Source: Selaginella moellendorffii (lineage: Eukaryota > Streptophyta > Lycopodiopsida > Selaginellales > Selaginellaceae). Taken from it: a DNA stretch of 64,000 nt. The position numbers were made by a program, and so were the translations under genes. The notes under the pieces were generated by a model. It ran no database searches. It was given only the letters and a program-made list of their open reading frames with translations, and was not told where the DNA came from. The DNA is taken from assembly GCF_000143415.4 (NCBI RefSeq), contig NW_003314262.1, positions 674,392-738,391 of the forward strand, in the 5' to 3' direction. Below are positions 36,357-49,435 of the stretch, one piece after another. Each line of letters starts with the position of its first letter. Positions within the stretch are counted from its first letter, which is position 1.

Positions 36357-37083
36357 ATGTCTGGTGGCATAGCCAGGGGGCGCTTGGCGGAAGAACGGAA
36401 GGCGTGGCGCAAGAATCATCCACACGTAAGACGATCGCATCCCTCTTCCCTGCTCATGAATTCCTCGCTGTCTGTGTGGCGTCTAGGGTTTTGTGGCCAG
36501 GCCCGAGACCCAGCCCGATGGATCGGTCAACCTAATGACATGGCATTGCACTCTACCGGGCAAGGCCGGAGTAAGTAGCCAAGCCCTTGGAACTGGAGCA
36601 CTACTAATATGGCTTGCGCTTGGCGCAGACGGACTGGGAGGGCGGCTATTTCCCGCTGGCGATCCACTTCAGTGAAGATTACCCCAGCAAGCCTCCCAAG
36701 TGCAAGTTCCCTCCAAACTTCTTCCACCCCAATGTCTACCCCTCGGGAACAGTGTGCCTCTCCATCCTCAACGAGGACTCTGTAAGTTGATTCCCTCTGG
36801 AAGCCACTCTCACGCTCGTCTCTCGTCTCTCGTCTCTCTCGTTCCAGGGCTGGCGACCCGCCATCACCGTGAAGCAAATCCTCATCGGAATCCAGGAGCT
36901 GCTGGATGCCCCCAATGCCGCGGATCCCGCGCAGTCTGATGCCTATCAGATGTTCATCCAGGTTTTGAGGGTGCTCCCCTGGTATTGATAAAAAAGCGCT
37001 GTTTCTTGTGTGGCGTGCAGGATAGAGACGAGTACAAGCGAAGGGTACGACAGCAGGCCAAGCTGTATCCCCCGCCCGTCTGA
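36357..37083 (+). CDS. SCE1: SUMO-conjugating enzyme SCE1 (UBC9)
   Basis: This E2 enzyme transfers SUMO from the E1 to target lysines, mainly in the nucleus. It starts [20 protein letters not shown] and continues with [40 protein letters not shown], the catalytic Cys in [12 protein letters not shown], the UBC9-specific [19 protein letters not shown] and the end [14 protein letters not shown]. Length (about 160 residues) fits the family. It has four short introns. It follows FTSH11 on the same strand with only 80 bp between. Confidence 0.96.
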
Positions 37084-37844
37084 TTGCTTTCACCTTTTAC
37101 CATGGCCTGGTAAAAGAAGAAACGTAGTGGAAGGAATATTCTTCAAGAAAAATGTGGTATGGGTTGGTTATTATACGCAATTATATGCCGTGGATATTCC
37201 GCAAAGTTGTGCCGTGTGGATTGGGCAAGAGCGGGCGGCCGCCCGGCCGGCCTGGGTTTTTTGAGGTTTTGAGCGGGAGAGCCTCTTTCTTGTTTACCTC
37301 GCTCGAGTTGGAGATGGAGATGGGAGGATTACTCTAAAGCACACACGGTTTATTAAGGCAGGCGCTAAGTTAAAGTGAGGGCTGCCTGCCCTGCTGGTGG
37401 TGCTGTCAGGTTATGCTTTTCTTTTGGCTTTGTTTCGTTTTAGTGCTTGCGGAGCTCTCCTTGGCCTCGTAGCCCCTGCCTAGACACACACAGCAGCAAG
37501 CAATCGAGCAGCAAGCAATCGAGGGGGCGGAGGTAAGTGTGTGGCCAAGAAACAAACCAGGCAGCAATCCAATCCAATCCGGCCGTAAAAAAAGGAGGAG
37601 TGTTTTTAAGTAGGGCAACAAGGCCCTGGGAGAGGGGAACAGTAGGGGCGCGTAGATCCTGCGGGCTAGGGGGGACAAATGTGGCTGGCTGCTGGGCGCG
37701 AGCAAGCAATGTGGGATTTGGGAGGTGGAGGAGGCAGTAGCAGGAGCAGCGGCGGCGGCAGCTGGTGAGCTAGGAGGCCTCTGGACGCGCGAAAGAAGGA
37801 GAGACAAGCGAAACAAAGAGCGGTGGGATCACAGCGCGGCGGCA
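37084..37844. other. Intergenic region: SCE1 3' UTR and MAP70 promoter/leader
   Basis: 761 bp without a supported gene. It holds a GC palindrome (GGGCGGCCGCCC then GGCCGGCC) near 37230-37252 followed by a T run, a repeated CAGCAAGCAATCGAG near 37490-37520, and a purine-rich leader just before the MAP70 ATG. Open frames here lack ATG starts or domains. Confidence 0.4.
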
Positions 37845-39779
37845 ATGGCGGAGTCAATTAGTAGCCTAGACGAGGACGACGGCTTCTTCGACGGATCTTG
37901 CAGGGAGAGTGTGGCGTCGGCCATGGGGTTTTGCAAGCAGGACGGGAAATCTTCCAGGCGGAAGACCGCCGTTCGCCCCAGCTTGGAAACGGAAGACATC
38001 ATACACTTGCTCCACGGCTCAGATCCAATCAAAGTGGAGCTCAACCGGCTCGAGAATGAAGTGCGAGGTAAGCAGCGCTCGGATCTACGCCAATGTACAT
38101 GTTTCTAAACCCGGCGCCACCGCTTTTGCTTGTCTTGTGCCAGACAAGGATCGAGAGCTGTGCGAGGCGCACGCAGAGATCAAGGCCCTGCGCCAGACGG
38201 AGCGGCTCAAGGAGAAGGCCGTCGAAGAGGTAGCTCGTCGCTGATTGATCGCCACCATCACCAACATTTCCTTTTGCAGCTATTTGACGAGCGTGAGAAG
38301 TTGCAAGAAAAGCTCAAGGCCATGGAAATTGCTCTGGAAAACAAGGTGCCGTTACTTTTTTCCGCTCTTTCTTGTTCATGACACTTTCCTTTCCCTCGCA
38401 GAACCTGGATCTCAAGAGGACCAACGATGAGAGGAAGTCGGCGCTAGCAGCCCAAGCTGCAGCAGAGGCGACACTACGGCGGCTGCATGCCTCCCAAAAG
38501 GACGAAGATTTGCTGCCCCTGGAAGCCATCTTGGCACCCGTAGAAGCAGAGCTCAAGAGCACCCGCAACGATGTACGTCTTCTCCTTGTTGCCCCACCCG
38601 GTTTCTCACGCTTTGCAAAATTCCCTGCAGTTCTCAAGCTGCAAGACGATAACAAGGCCCTCGACCGGTTGACAAAGTCCAAGGAGGCTGCTCTTCTCGA
38701 GGCTGAAAGAGCAGTTCAGTTTGCGGAAGCCAAAGCCTCGCTCGTGGATGACTTGCAGAATCGGAATCAAGAACTTCTCAAACAGATTGAGATCTGCCAG
38801 GTACGTTTTGGCCCCTCCTCGGATACCATGGTGCCAAGCCAAGCCTTGTGTGTGCCTTGGTGCAGGAAGAGAACAAGATATTGGACAAGATGCACCGGCA
38901 GAAGGTGGCGGAGGTGGAGAAACTGAGCACTACCGTGGCAGAACTGGAGGAAGCACTTCTTGCTGGAGGAGCCGCAGCAAATGCTGCGCGTGACTTTGAG
39001 CGCCAAGTACATCACCTCATGGTAGTGCCGCCAGCCACCTTTGGGTCGCACTCACCCCACATTGTCTTTTTACCATTAGGAAGAGAAACGGACGCTTGAG
39101 CGGGAACTGGCGCGTGCCAAGGTAACAGCAAACAGAGTGGCAGTCGTCGTTGCAAACGAATGGAAGGATGCAAACGACAAGGTCATGCCCGTGAAACAAT
39201 GGCTTGAAGAGAGGAGATTCATGCAGGTGCGTGCGTACGTTGTGTGTGCGTGTGTGTTTCTTCCATTCGGCCTAACTAAGTGCGTGTCCTTGTCAGGGAG
39301 AGATGCAGCAGCTCCGTGACAAGCTAGCAACTACGGAACGCACCGCAAGGAGTGAAGCCCAACTCAAGGTAGGCACGTACACACTTTGGCTGCCGAGATA
39401 GGTGCCCAATGGCTTGATTCATGTGGCAGGAGAAGCTCCAAGTCCGGCTCAAGGTTCTGGAAGAGGGGTTGAGAACATCCACCAACGGTTCCACTCGGAA
39501 GCACGACGATTTTTTGCGAAGCGGGACGAATGGTGCCAGTGTGCGTCGTCAATCAACAGGCGGGTCGGACATTGGTAACGGCGTGGCCAGGCGGCGGCCG
39601 TCAATGTCATCAGCGTCACAGATGCGGGGCTCGGTGTCCGGCTCCACCATCCTCAAGAACGGCAAGTTTGGATCCAAGGCGTTTGACGGAAGCAAGTCGC
39701 TGGATGCGGGCCGGTTTAAAGCCTACGCTAACGGGTGCGAGGAGCCAAGAAAGGTGTCCTCGGCTGCGAGTGGGGCTGG

Positions 39780-39814
<35 letters not shown>

Positions 39815-40318
39815 ACGTAAAGCCTGAGGCCGGCAAGGTGGAGGGAGCAGCAGTCGCTGCAGCCGACGACAACGTGTCCGTCCTCTTCTATGATATGTTG
39901 CAAAAGGAGGTGGTGACGCTGCGCAAGTTGGGCCACGAGAAAGACCAAAGCCTCAAGGACAAGGATGACGCAATCGAGGTATATGCGTGGGTTTGGCTCT
40001 AGGTGCTCATGACAGTCGGACTTTTGCATGCAGATGCTGTCCAAGAAGGTGGATACGCTGACCAAGGCAATGGAAGTAGAGGCGAAGAAGATGCGTAGGG
40101 AGGTAGCAACAATGGAGAAGGAGGTGGCCGCGATGAGAGTAGACAAGGAGCAGGAGAACAGAGCACGGCGTCTTAGCATTGCAAAGGGGAGTGTAAATAG
40201 TTCCCATGCGTCATCGAGGTGAGGCAAAGAAAGTTTCTCTTGCGGCGGCTGGCTGACATGGTTGATCGATTCCCACAGGGGAGGATTGATGAGAAGCCCA
40301 TCAGACATCATGAGGTGA
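37845..40318 (+). CDS. MAP70: Microtubule-associated protein MAP70
   Basis: This plant-specific coiled-coil protein binds cortical microtubules and shapes cell wall patterns. Text matches MAP70 throughout: LLHGSDPIKVELNRLENEVR, DKDRELCEAHAEIKALR, AAQAAAEATLRRLHASQKDE, ALDRLTKSKEAALLEAERAV and LVDDLQNRNQELLKQIEICQ. Further on are EENKILDKMHRQKVAEVEKL, TANRVAVVVANEWKD and KVMPVKQWLEERRFMQGEMQ. The C-terminal half is low complexity with a Gly run (about 39775-39812, GGC repeat), then a final coiled coil. Starts at ATG 37845; a longer upstream frame has only GTG. The final exon encodes GGLMRSPSDIMR. Introns are about 50-80 bp. Confidence 0.93.
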
Positions 40319-40632
40319 ATTGAGACACGGCAATGCGGCGAGCGAGGCGACTAACATACACACGACGACGAAGATTTAGTCTCTCTTTTTTATATTTCCT
40401 GTGTGTTGTGGGTTTTACTATGCTGTAAAATTGAACACGTTCATGTTCGTTGTTGTTTGGCGACGAGCCGAGCACAAGGGTATATGCTGTCGAGTTTCTT
40501 ACCTAGACTGTAGAGCAGAGCGATGCAGGCCGCAATTCCGGGCTGCTCCAAGGCGGCAAGGAAGGAGCCATAGGTAGGGCGCAGAGAGCAGAGAGCACAG
40601 ATCTGGATCTGGCTCGCGGAGATCTATCCGAT
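40319..40632. other. Intergenic region between MAP70 and the P4-ATPase gene
   Basis: 314 bp expected to hold the MAP70 3' UTR (T-rich stretch near 40384-40440) and the flippase promoter and leader. No gene, repeat or RNA element is recognised. Confidence 0.35.
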
Positions 40633-43600
40633 ATGGCAATGGGCGGCGGTGGCGAGCGGATGCGGTGGAGCAAGCTCTACTCGCTGTCGTGCCTGCGGCC
40701 GGCTGTGGCGGAGGAGGAGGAGGCGCGGAGGAGGCAAAGCAGCAACTTGAGCGGTGGCGGGCGGCTCGTGTGGTGCAACCAGCCCGACAAGCACCGGGTG
40801 AAGCCGCACAAGTATCGATCCAATTACGTGTCCACCACCAAGTACACGCTGCTCACCTTCCTCCCAAAGGCATTGTTCGAGCAGTTTCGGCGGGTGGCCA
40901 ACCTCTACTTCCTCTTCGCCGCCGCGCTCTCCCTCACGCCGCTGGCTCCCTTCGCCGCCTCCAGCCTCATCGCGCCCCTCGTCTTCGTGGTGGGCGTCAG
41001 CATGCTCAAGGAGGGCGTCGAGGACTGGCGCCGCTTCATGCAGGTGCGTGCGTGTGTGCGTGTGTGTGCGTGGGGCTTTCCGTGGCTCACTCTCCCGTGT
41101 AGGACGAGGAGGTGAACAAGCGCAAGGTGGCGGTGCACGTCGGGGACGGCGTGTTTGCGGACAAGCAGTGGAAGAGGGTGCGCGTGGGAGAGGTGGTCAA
41201 GGTGACGCAGGACAGCTTCTTCCCGGCGGACCTGCTGCTGCTGTCGAGCAGCTTCCCCGACGGCATCTGCTACGTGGAGACGAGCAACCTCGACGGCGAG
41301 ACCAACCTCAAGGTGAAGCGCTGCGTGGAGCGCACGCTGGAGCTGTCCGACAAGTCCGACTTCGCCACCTGGTCCGCCCAGGTGCACTGCGAGGCGCCCA
41401 ACCCCCACCTCTACACCTTCGTCGGCAACCTCGACTTGGACGGCAGCGTGATGCCGNNNNNNNNNNNNNNNNNNNNNNNNNNNNNNNNNNNNNNNNNNNN
41501 NNNNNNNNNNNNNNNNNNNNNNNNNNNNNNNNNNNNNNNNNNNNNNNNNNNNNNNNATGCAGAACGCCCGGGAGGCGCCCTCCAAGCGCAGCCGCATCGA
41601 GCGCAAGATGGACAAGATCATCTACTTCCTCTTCAGCGTCCTGCTGCTCATCTCGCTGCTCGGCTCCATCGTCTTCGGGGTCATGACGCAGGCCGACATG
41701 CCCCGCTGGTGGTACCTCCGCCCCTCCGACGCCGACGTCTACTTCAACCCGCAGCGCCCGCAGCTGGCGGCGCTGCTGCACCTCATCACGGCGCTCATCC
41801 TGTATGGCTATCTCATCCCAATCTCCCTTTACGTGTCCATTGAGGTTGTCAAGGTGCTGCAGGCAATGTTCATCAACCACGATATTGCCATGTATGACGA
41901 CGTGACCGACACCCCCGCCCACGCTCGCACCTCCAACCTCAACGAGGAGCTGGGCCAGGTGGACACCATCCTCTCGGACAAGACGGGCACGCTCACCTGC
42001 AACGTCATGGAGTTTCGAAAGTGCTCCATCGCCGGCGTCTCCTACGGCCGGGGGATCACCGAAGTGGAGAGGGCCACCGCCAAGAGGCTCGGCAGGGAGC
42101 AGCAGCTGCACGAGCAGGATGCAGGGTCGGAGGAGCACGACCACCGCAGCAGCAGCAGCCACGGCACCAGCCCCGGGAACTTCGAGATGGCCCATGCTGC
42201 ACCCTTCGTCAAAGGCTTCAACTTCACCGATGAGCGGGTCATGGATGGCAACTGGCTGCACCAGCCGCACTCTTCCGTCATTCGAACCTTCTTCCGAATC
42301 CTGGCAGTCTGCCACACTGTCATCCCCGAGGAGAGCCAGGAAACGGGCGACGTGAGCTACCAGGCGGAATCGCCGGACGAGCTGGCGTTTGTTGTTGCTG
42401 CAAGGGAGTTTGGCTTCCAGTTTTACAAGCGCACGCAGTCGACCGTGCTCGTGCGGGAGCCCAGCGATACCAATGGTACCACCACCCTCCGGTAAGAGAC
42501 GTGACTCGCTTTCTTTCTTACGTGCGCTGCATTTCAGCGAATACAAGCTGCTCAACCTGCTGGAATTCAACAGCACCCGCAAGCGGATGTCCGTCATTGT
42601 AACGGACGATGCAGGTAACACCTTCCTCTTCTCCAAAGGTGCAGACAGGTACTGTTTTGAGTGTAGCCTCTCTCTCTCTCTGTAGTCACCACCCTCCCTC
42701 TCCCATTGCAGCGTCATGTTCGACAAGCTCAGCAAGAACGGACGTCAGTTCGAAGCTGCGACAAGAAGCCATCTCTCCGAGTATGCCGAGGCCGGCCTGC
42801 GCACCTTGATCCTTGCGTACCGCAAGCTCGACGACGCAGAGTACAGGGAATGGAACGCGGTCTTCCTCAAGGCCAAAACCACCATTGGAGAAAGCCGAGA
42901 GGAGCTCTTAGATGCTGCATGCGACATGATAGAGAGGGACCTGGTCCTTGTGGGTGCCACTGCCGTGGAGGACAAGCTGCAGAAAGGGGTAAGCTTGGTT
43001 GGGGGCGCCACTCCTCTTCTCACGCACCGCTTATCCGTCCAGGTTCCTGAATGCATAGATCGGCTAGCCCAAGCTGGCTTGAAGATATGGGTGCTTACTG
43101 GCGACAAGCTAGAGACTGCCATCAACATTGGGTACGTTGGTCGCCCCCAACTCCTCTTTTAACCATACTCTCTTGCATGCCCGCAGCTTCGCATGCAGCC
43201 TGTTGCGGCAAGGGATGAAGCAGATTCTTGTGACGTTGGACAGTGGCTCCACTGAACAATTTGGCAACAAAGAGGCCAGTGCCAAGGTGAAGAAAAACAG
43301 ATGATTCACTTCCACTTTGCACTAACCACTGCTGCTGTAGGCATCCAAAGAGAGCATCAGCCAGCAGCTTGCGAATGCCCAGCGCCAGATTGATCTGGAG
43401 ACTGACGACGACGCTGCGTTTGCGCTGATCATTGATGGTAAAGCACTTGCCTATGCATTGGAAGATGGCCTTAAAGACAAGCTGCTACGCCTGGCAATCA
43501 ACTGTGCCTCTGTTATATGTTGCCGGGTTTCTCCCAAGCAGAAGGCGCTGGTACAGTGCTGACGCGCTCGCTCCCACCCTTGTGCTGGATTCTCATCCTT

Positions 43601-44896
43601 GATTTCATGCGCGTGGCAAAACAGGTGACGGGACTTGTGAAGGAGGGCACGGGACGGACAACTCTGAGCATTGGTGATGGAGCCAACGACGTGGGAATGA
43701 TCCAAGAGGCTGATATAGGTGTTGGCATCAGTGGTCTCGAAGGCATGCAGGTAGGGTGATCCTGGATTTCTGGATGCTCCTTAACCGCAGTGGGTGTTTG
43801 CAGGCAGTCATGGCCAGCGACTTCTCTATCGCACAGTTCAGGTTCCTGGAGCGCTTGCTCATTGTCCACGGGCATTGGTGTTACAAGCGTATCGCGCAGA
43901 TGGTAAGCCTGGCTCCCGCCTCACTCATTGACCAATGCATCCCTACAGATTTGCTACTTTTTCTACAAGAACATCACGTTTGGCCTCACCCTGTTTTACT
44001 ACGAGGCGTACACCAGCTTCTCGGGTCAGACTGCATACAACGATTGGTATATGTCCCTGTTCAATGTGTTTTTTACGTCGCTCCCGGTGATTGCGCTGGG
44101 GGTTTTTGAGCAAGACGTATCGGCCAGAGTGTGCCTGATGGTGAGTGAGTGAGCGAGCGAGCGAGTGTAACGAAGGACAGGGATTGATGGTGGCTTGGTG
44201 GTGTTCTGTGCTGTGCAGTTTCCGACGCTTTACCAGCAGGGCCCCAGGAACTTGTTCTTCAGCTGGTCCCGGATCCTGGGCTGGATGGCCAACGGCGTCT
44301 ACAGCTCGCTTGTCACCTTCGTCTTTGCGGCAGGCCTGTACCGGGTGGCGGCGTTCCGGCGGGGTGGGGAGGTGGCGGAGCTGGCCATTCTGGGGGCCAG
44401 CATGTACACGTGTGTGGTGTGGACAGTCAACGCGCAGGTGGCGCTGGCCATCAGCTACTTCACCTGGATCCAGCACCTCGTCATCTGGGGGAGCATCGGC
44501 CTCTGGTACATCTTCTTGCTGCTCTACGGCGCTGTGGATCCGCGCCTCTCCACCACCGCCTACATGGTGCTGCGCGACGGCCTTGGCCCAGCCCCAGTCT
44601 ACTGGCTGACAACCGCATTGATACCCCTCGCCTGCGTCCTCCCTTACTTCCTCTTCACCGCCTTCCAGCGCACCTTCAAGCCCATGGATCACCACATCAT
44701 CCAGGAGATACGCCACCTGCAGCGGGACTTTACCGATCCAGGCATGTGGCTGCGGGAGCGGTCCAAGGCCGTGGAGAGGACCTCCATTGGGGTCAGTGCG
44801 CGGGTGGAGGCGCGGATCCGGCACATGAAGAAGAACAAGGGGCGCCACCACCTTTTCTCTCCCATCCGGGACACCACCACCGCCACCACACCATAG
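40633..44896 (+). CDS. P4-type phospholipid flippase (ALA family), interrupted by an assembly gap
   Basis: P4-ATPases move phospholipids to the cytosolic leaflet in secretory and plasma membranes with an ALIS beta subunit. It starts [20 protein letters not shown]; then come [20 protein letters not shown], the actuator motif [10 protein letters not shown], the P-loop [13 protein letters not shown], nucleotide-domain KGADSVMFDKL, the hinge [19 protein letters not shown] and C-terminal transmembrane segments ([19 protein letters not shown]). The N-terminal text places it in the plant ALA4-ALA12 clade. Bases 41457-41556 are N and lie between the actuator domain and TM3, removing part of a conserved region. 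The reading frames either side of the gap are not in register with 100 N. The stop is at 44894-44896. Most of the second half is spliced with short introns. Confidence 0.93.
41457..41556. other. Assembly gap of exactly 100 N
   Basis: A run of exactly 100 N, the usual placeholder for a gap of unknown size. It interrupts an exon of the flippase gene between GSVMP and [11 protein letters not shown]. Confidence 0.99.
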
Positions 44897-45030
44897 TGCT
44901 CACAGACGCGTACACCAACACAATCCAAATTTTGTTAGGACGACAACGACGCGAGGACCGACCCTGCCTGTACACACGCAGCCTAGTATACATACAGACG
45001 ACGTTCCTAGATGGTATAACCGTTCTGGAT

Positions 45031-45075
45031 TCGTTCGTTCATTCATTCATTCATTCATTCATTCATTTCATTCAT
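45031..45075. repeat. (TTCA)n microsatellite
   Basis: Tandem ATTC/TTCA units, about ten copies with one interruption, lie in the short spacer between the convergent flippase and Rab23-like genes. Confidence 0.9.
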
Positions 45076-45093
45076 GTCAGTCACCCCGTCACG

Positions 45094-46184
<1,091 letters not shown>

Positions 46185-46324
46185 GGTGGGCAGTTTGCTT
46201 GCTCTCCAAACGGGTGGTGCCACGTGGTTTTAGGGCTTGTCTGTTGTTTGCACGGAGGAGGGGATACATATCATCCTCCCGCGCTTTTTGCCGGCTGCGC
46301 ACACCCCTGCCGCCCGCAAAAGAG
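46185..46324. promoter_or_regulatory. Bidirectional promoter between Rab23-like and CCDC40-like genes, with G-box
   Basis: 140 bp between divergent ATGs. A palindromic G-box (GCCACGTGG, CACGTG core at 46221-46226) lies 37 bp from the Rab23-like start. No TATA box is seen. Shared regulation is inferred from spacing. Confidence 0.5.
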
Positions 46325-49300
46325 ATGGCGGCGGGCAGTGAGGAGGAGCAAGACAAGCTTGTGGTGAAGCTGAATGAGCATCCATCGCTGGTCGGGGCTC
46401 AGGAGGCCCTCAGGGCGGAGCTGTCCCGTAAGAAGGAGGATCTGCGCGACAGGGTCCGGGAGAAACAGGTGCTCCTCGCCAGCGCCACCAGGCGAAGAGA
46501 GGAAGTGGGCGTGCAGCTCTATGGCTTGCAGAAGACTCTGGCCAGCATCCACATTGCTGTGACCAAGACCGAGGACGTGCTTGCTGCCCGGGTGGAAGAG
46601 CAGGAAAAGGTTCTAAGCTAATCAAAGTTTGCACCGCCCTTTGAATCATCCTTGTCCAGGCCAAGGCACAACTGCTGGATGCTCAAGTCTCATACAAGGA
46701 CAGATGGAGCGAGATGAACGCCATGCAAGACAAGCTCGAGGCGTGCCACATCGACCTGGACAACCTGGCCTCGACGCTCAAGCAGGTGGACAGCTACAAC
46801 GACAAGCTCAAGAGCGACATCGCCGTCAGCCGGCGGGCCACATACGCCATGGAGGAGATCATCTCCAAAGCCGAGAAAGGCAAAAAGGACCAAGACTTTT
46901 ACATTGCCGTCCAGCAGGAGCGGTTGAGGCGCTACTACCAGAGGCAGGCCCTGTGCAGGGCCCAGTTCGAAGGTATGTCAACACTAAAGCCGACCTGCGC
47001 TACATGTTTTTGTGTGTGTGTGCGTGTGTGTGTGTGTGTGTGTGGCTTGAGTGTGTACAGCTCAACAGCGGGAGACCAAGATGGCTGTGGCGGCACTGTC
47101 GGAATTTGGAATTGAAATGGAGAGTATCAATACAGAGAAGAAACAGCTGACCGACCAGTGGAAGTCGGCACTGATTGTGTTGGGACGCTGCGACGAGGCC
47201 CTGCAGGTAACATGTTGAAATATGCTCTGCTGCTCCTGGCTTCATTCAGCCTGCTTTAGCTGCTTGGTCTAGCCAGGCCTTGGTGGATGCTGCAAGCAAG
47301 CAAAGAGAGCAAGACCTGTCCATACAGGGAGAGAAACACCGGTACCGCAAGGACATAAGGCTGGAGCGTGACAAGGGCGATACCAAGCTGGCGCTGCTCA
47401 AGAAGTATGGCTCGCAGATCAAGCATCTCAACAAGCGGATCACCAAAGTCGCTGCTAAGCGCAACACCGTGCTGCAAAAGTACGCAGCCATGATGCTGAC
47501 AATGGAAGAGACGGAGAGGAGCGAGGTCAAGGTGAAGGAGGAAAGGGATGTCCTCGAGCAAGACTACAAGGTAACAATAGGTGTCTTGTGAGCATTGCTG
47601 ATGCATGCATGGCTTGGGCAGGTGATTGAAAAGGCTTACCTCAAGCAGTGCCAGACAATCAATGACCTCGAGACGAAGATGCTGGTGGGGCTCAGCGAGC
47701 AAATCACGCTCGAGAGGTCGGCCCAACAAGTCGTCCAAGGAACGCTGCAGCTCCGGCAGGAGATCAGGCACGAGCACATGATGGCGACGGAGATCGAGTA
47801 CGAGCTCGCACGGATCCGGGTGGACACGTTGACCGTGCAAAGCTATAACCAAACCATTAGCGATGCGCTGGCCTCGCTAGACGACGAGGTGCAGCAAAAG
47901 ATGTCGCTCATCTCCAAGATGCAAGCCGAAACCCGGCAGCGGCACAGCGAGATCGATGTCAAGACCAAAGAGATTGACAAGCTTAACAAGCAGTACGACA
48001 AACTCACTGCCAACTTGGTGGACAAGAGCGCAACCCCCTTTGAAAACATTGTTGCAAATATCCGCTACGAGATTGCCGTCAAGATACGGGCCTCGTCCGA
48101 ACTGCAAAAGCAGTGGCTGGGGATCCAAACGGAGCTTGTCAGCATCACCACCGAGAACCATGCCCTGGCGCAGAAAGGCCGGAAGCTGGACAAGGATCGC
48201 ATTACCCTGGAGCAACGCAAGTTAAGGCTGGAAAAGGACCTAGGAACTCTCACAAAGTACATCAAGGATGTCGACAAGAATGTCCAGATGAAGCACGGCA
48301 TTGTCACCAAGTATGTCGTCGCCACTCTCAAGGACCTCATATTATTCTACTCCACTTGTTTTCCTCAGGCTCAACGAGCTCTTAGCGAAAAACGCCAGCA
48401 TGAAGGAAATGTTGACCAAGGAGAACCTCCTGCTCAAAAACAGCAACGATTTAGCCATCCAGGAGCTGCAGCAAGAGGCACTGAGGATTGAGTACCTGAG
48501 GGAAGATTGCAACTTGGAGAAATCGGACGTTAGTCGTGAGGTCACAGAGCTTCAAAACCATGTCATACTATGGAAGAGAAAGATCAACTTTGAGAAAGAA
48601 ACCCAGGTAGGCTCGTGCCGGGCAGAATACATATAAAGTCTTGGTTGCTCCTCGCAGGCAGCCCTTCTCCAGGCCATGATGTCGCCATCTGCTATCCTTG
48701 GAGCCATGAAGAAAGAGTACGAGCGCTTGAAGTGGGAGCTTAATGCCCTCAACATTCAGAAGGAGAAGCTAGTAGCCGAAGTTCAAACGCGGGTTCTCAA
48801 CCGCAAGTCAATCGGCATCAAAGTGCAGGTGTCTTGCAACTCGAATCCATGGCTACACACACACGCGCGCTTGCATGCATGTCGTGCAGGCCAGCAACAG
48901 CAGGAAGGAAACCGCACACGAGCCCGACGCTCCAGAGGCGCTTCTCACCAAAGCGTGCATGGAATTGAAGAGAAACATACGGGAGGTTAACGCCGATGCG
49001 TCAGCTGTGGACGAGAAGATGGTTCGGCTTCAGTCTCAGCTCCAAACACACGCTGACAAGCATGTGGAGATTGACAACGCCATAACAGCAATCCAGCAGG
49101 AGCAGGAGGCGCTCAGGTTTGCTCCTTTATAGTCGCGTGCTTGTTATACGTGGATTTCTGTGTCCAGGTCGAGGCTGGTCGCTGCCCGGCCCGTCAAGTC
49201 CTTTAAGGTCTTGGCCACTGCTATACACCACCGCATGGTCAAGAGACACCAGGACCTTCAAGCAAACAAGTGGAAGGTCGCCATTAAAGTAGACCTTGAC

Positions 49301-49435
49301 ACGGATTGGGAAGAAGCTCGTAAGAAAGCAGGGATACTGACCGAAGTCCTGCTTTCTTTCCAGGACGACCTACCGATGCTCTGGTCCAAGTTCGACACAA
49401 TGTTGGTACAATTACGCTTGGCCCTCGAGATATAA
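46325..49435 (+). CDS. CCDC40: CCDC40/FAP172-like axonemal coiled-coil protein
   Basis: A protein of roughly 870 residues made almost wholly of coiled coil. It begins MAAGSEEEQDKLVVKLNEHP. The C-terminal third matches the conserved CCDC40 region: a block like SREVTELQNHVILWKRKINF then EKETQ, SPSAILGAMKKEYERLKWEL, NALNIQKEKLVAEVQTRVLN and RKSIG. CCDC40 with CCDC39 forms the 96-nm molecular ruler of motile cilia (FAP172 in Chlamydomonas). In a land plant it would serve the flagellated sperm. There are about 12 exons; one intron carries a (GT)n run. The stop TAA at 49433-49435 directly abuts the stop of the convergent carrier gene. Overall coiled-coil character is certain; the family call rests on the C-terminal text. 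Confidence 0.8.
47010..47044. repeat. (GT)n microsatellite in an intron
   Basis: A 35-bp GT run with one C interruption lies inside an intron of the CCDC40-like gene just after its donor and before a normal CAG acceptor. Confidence 0.9.

Noticed and set aside
40665-42735. Long alternative frames opposite and within the flippase gene
   Set aside because: They are GC-driven shadows; the flippase frame carries every P4-ATPase motif.
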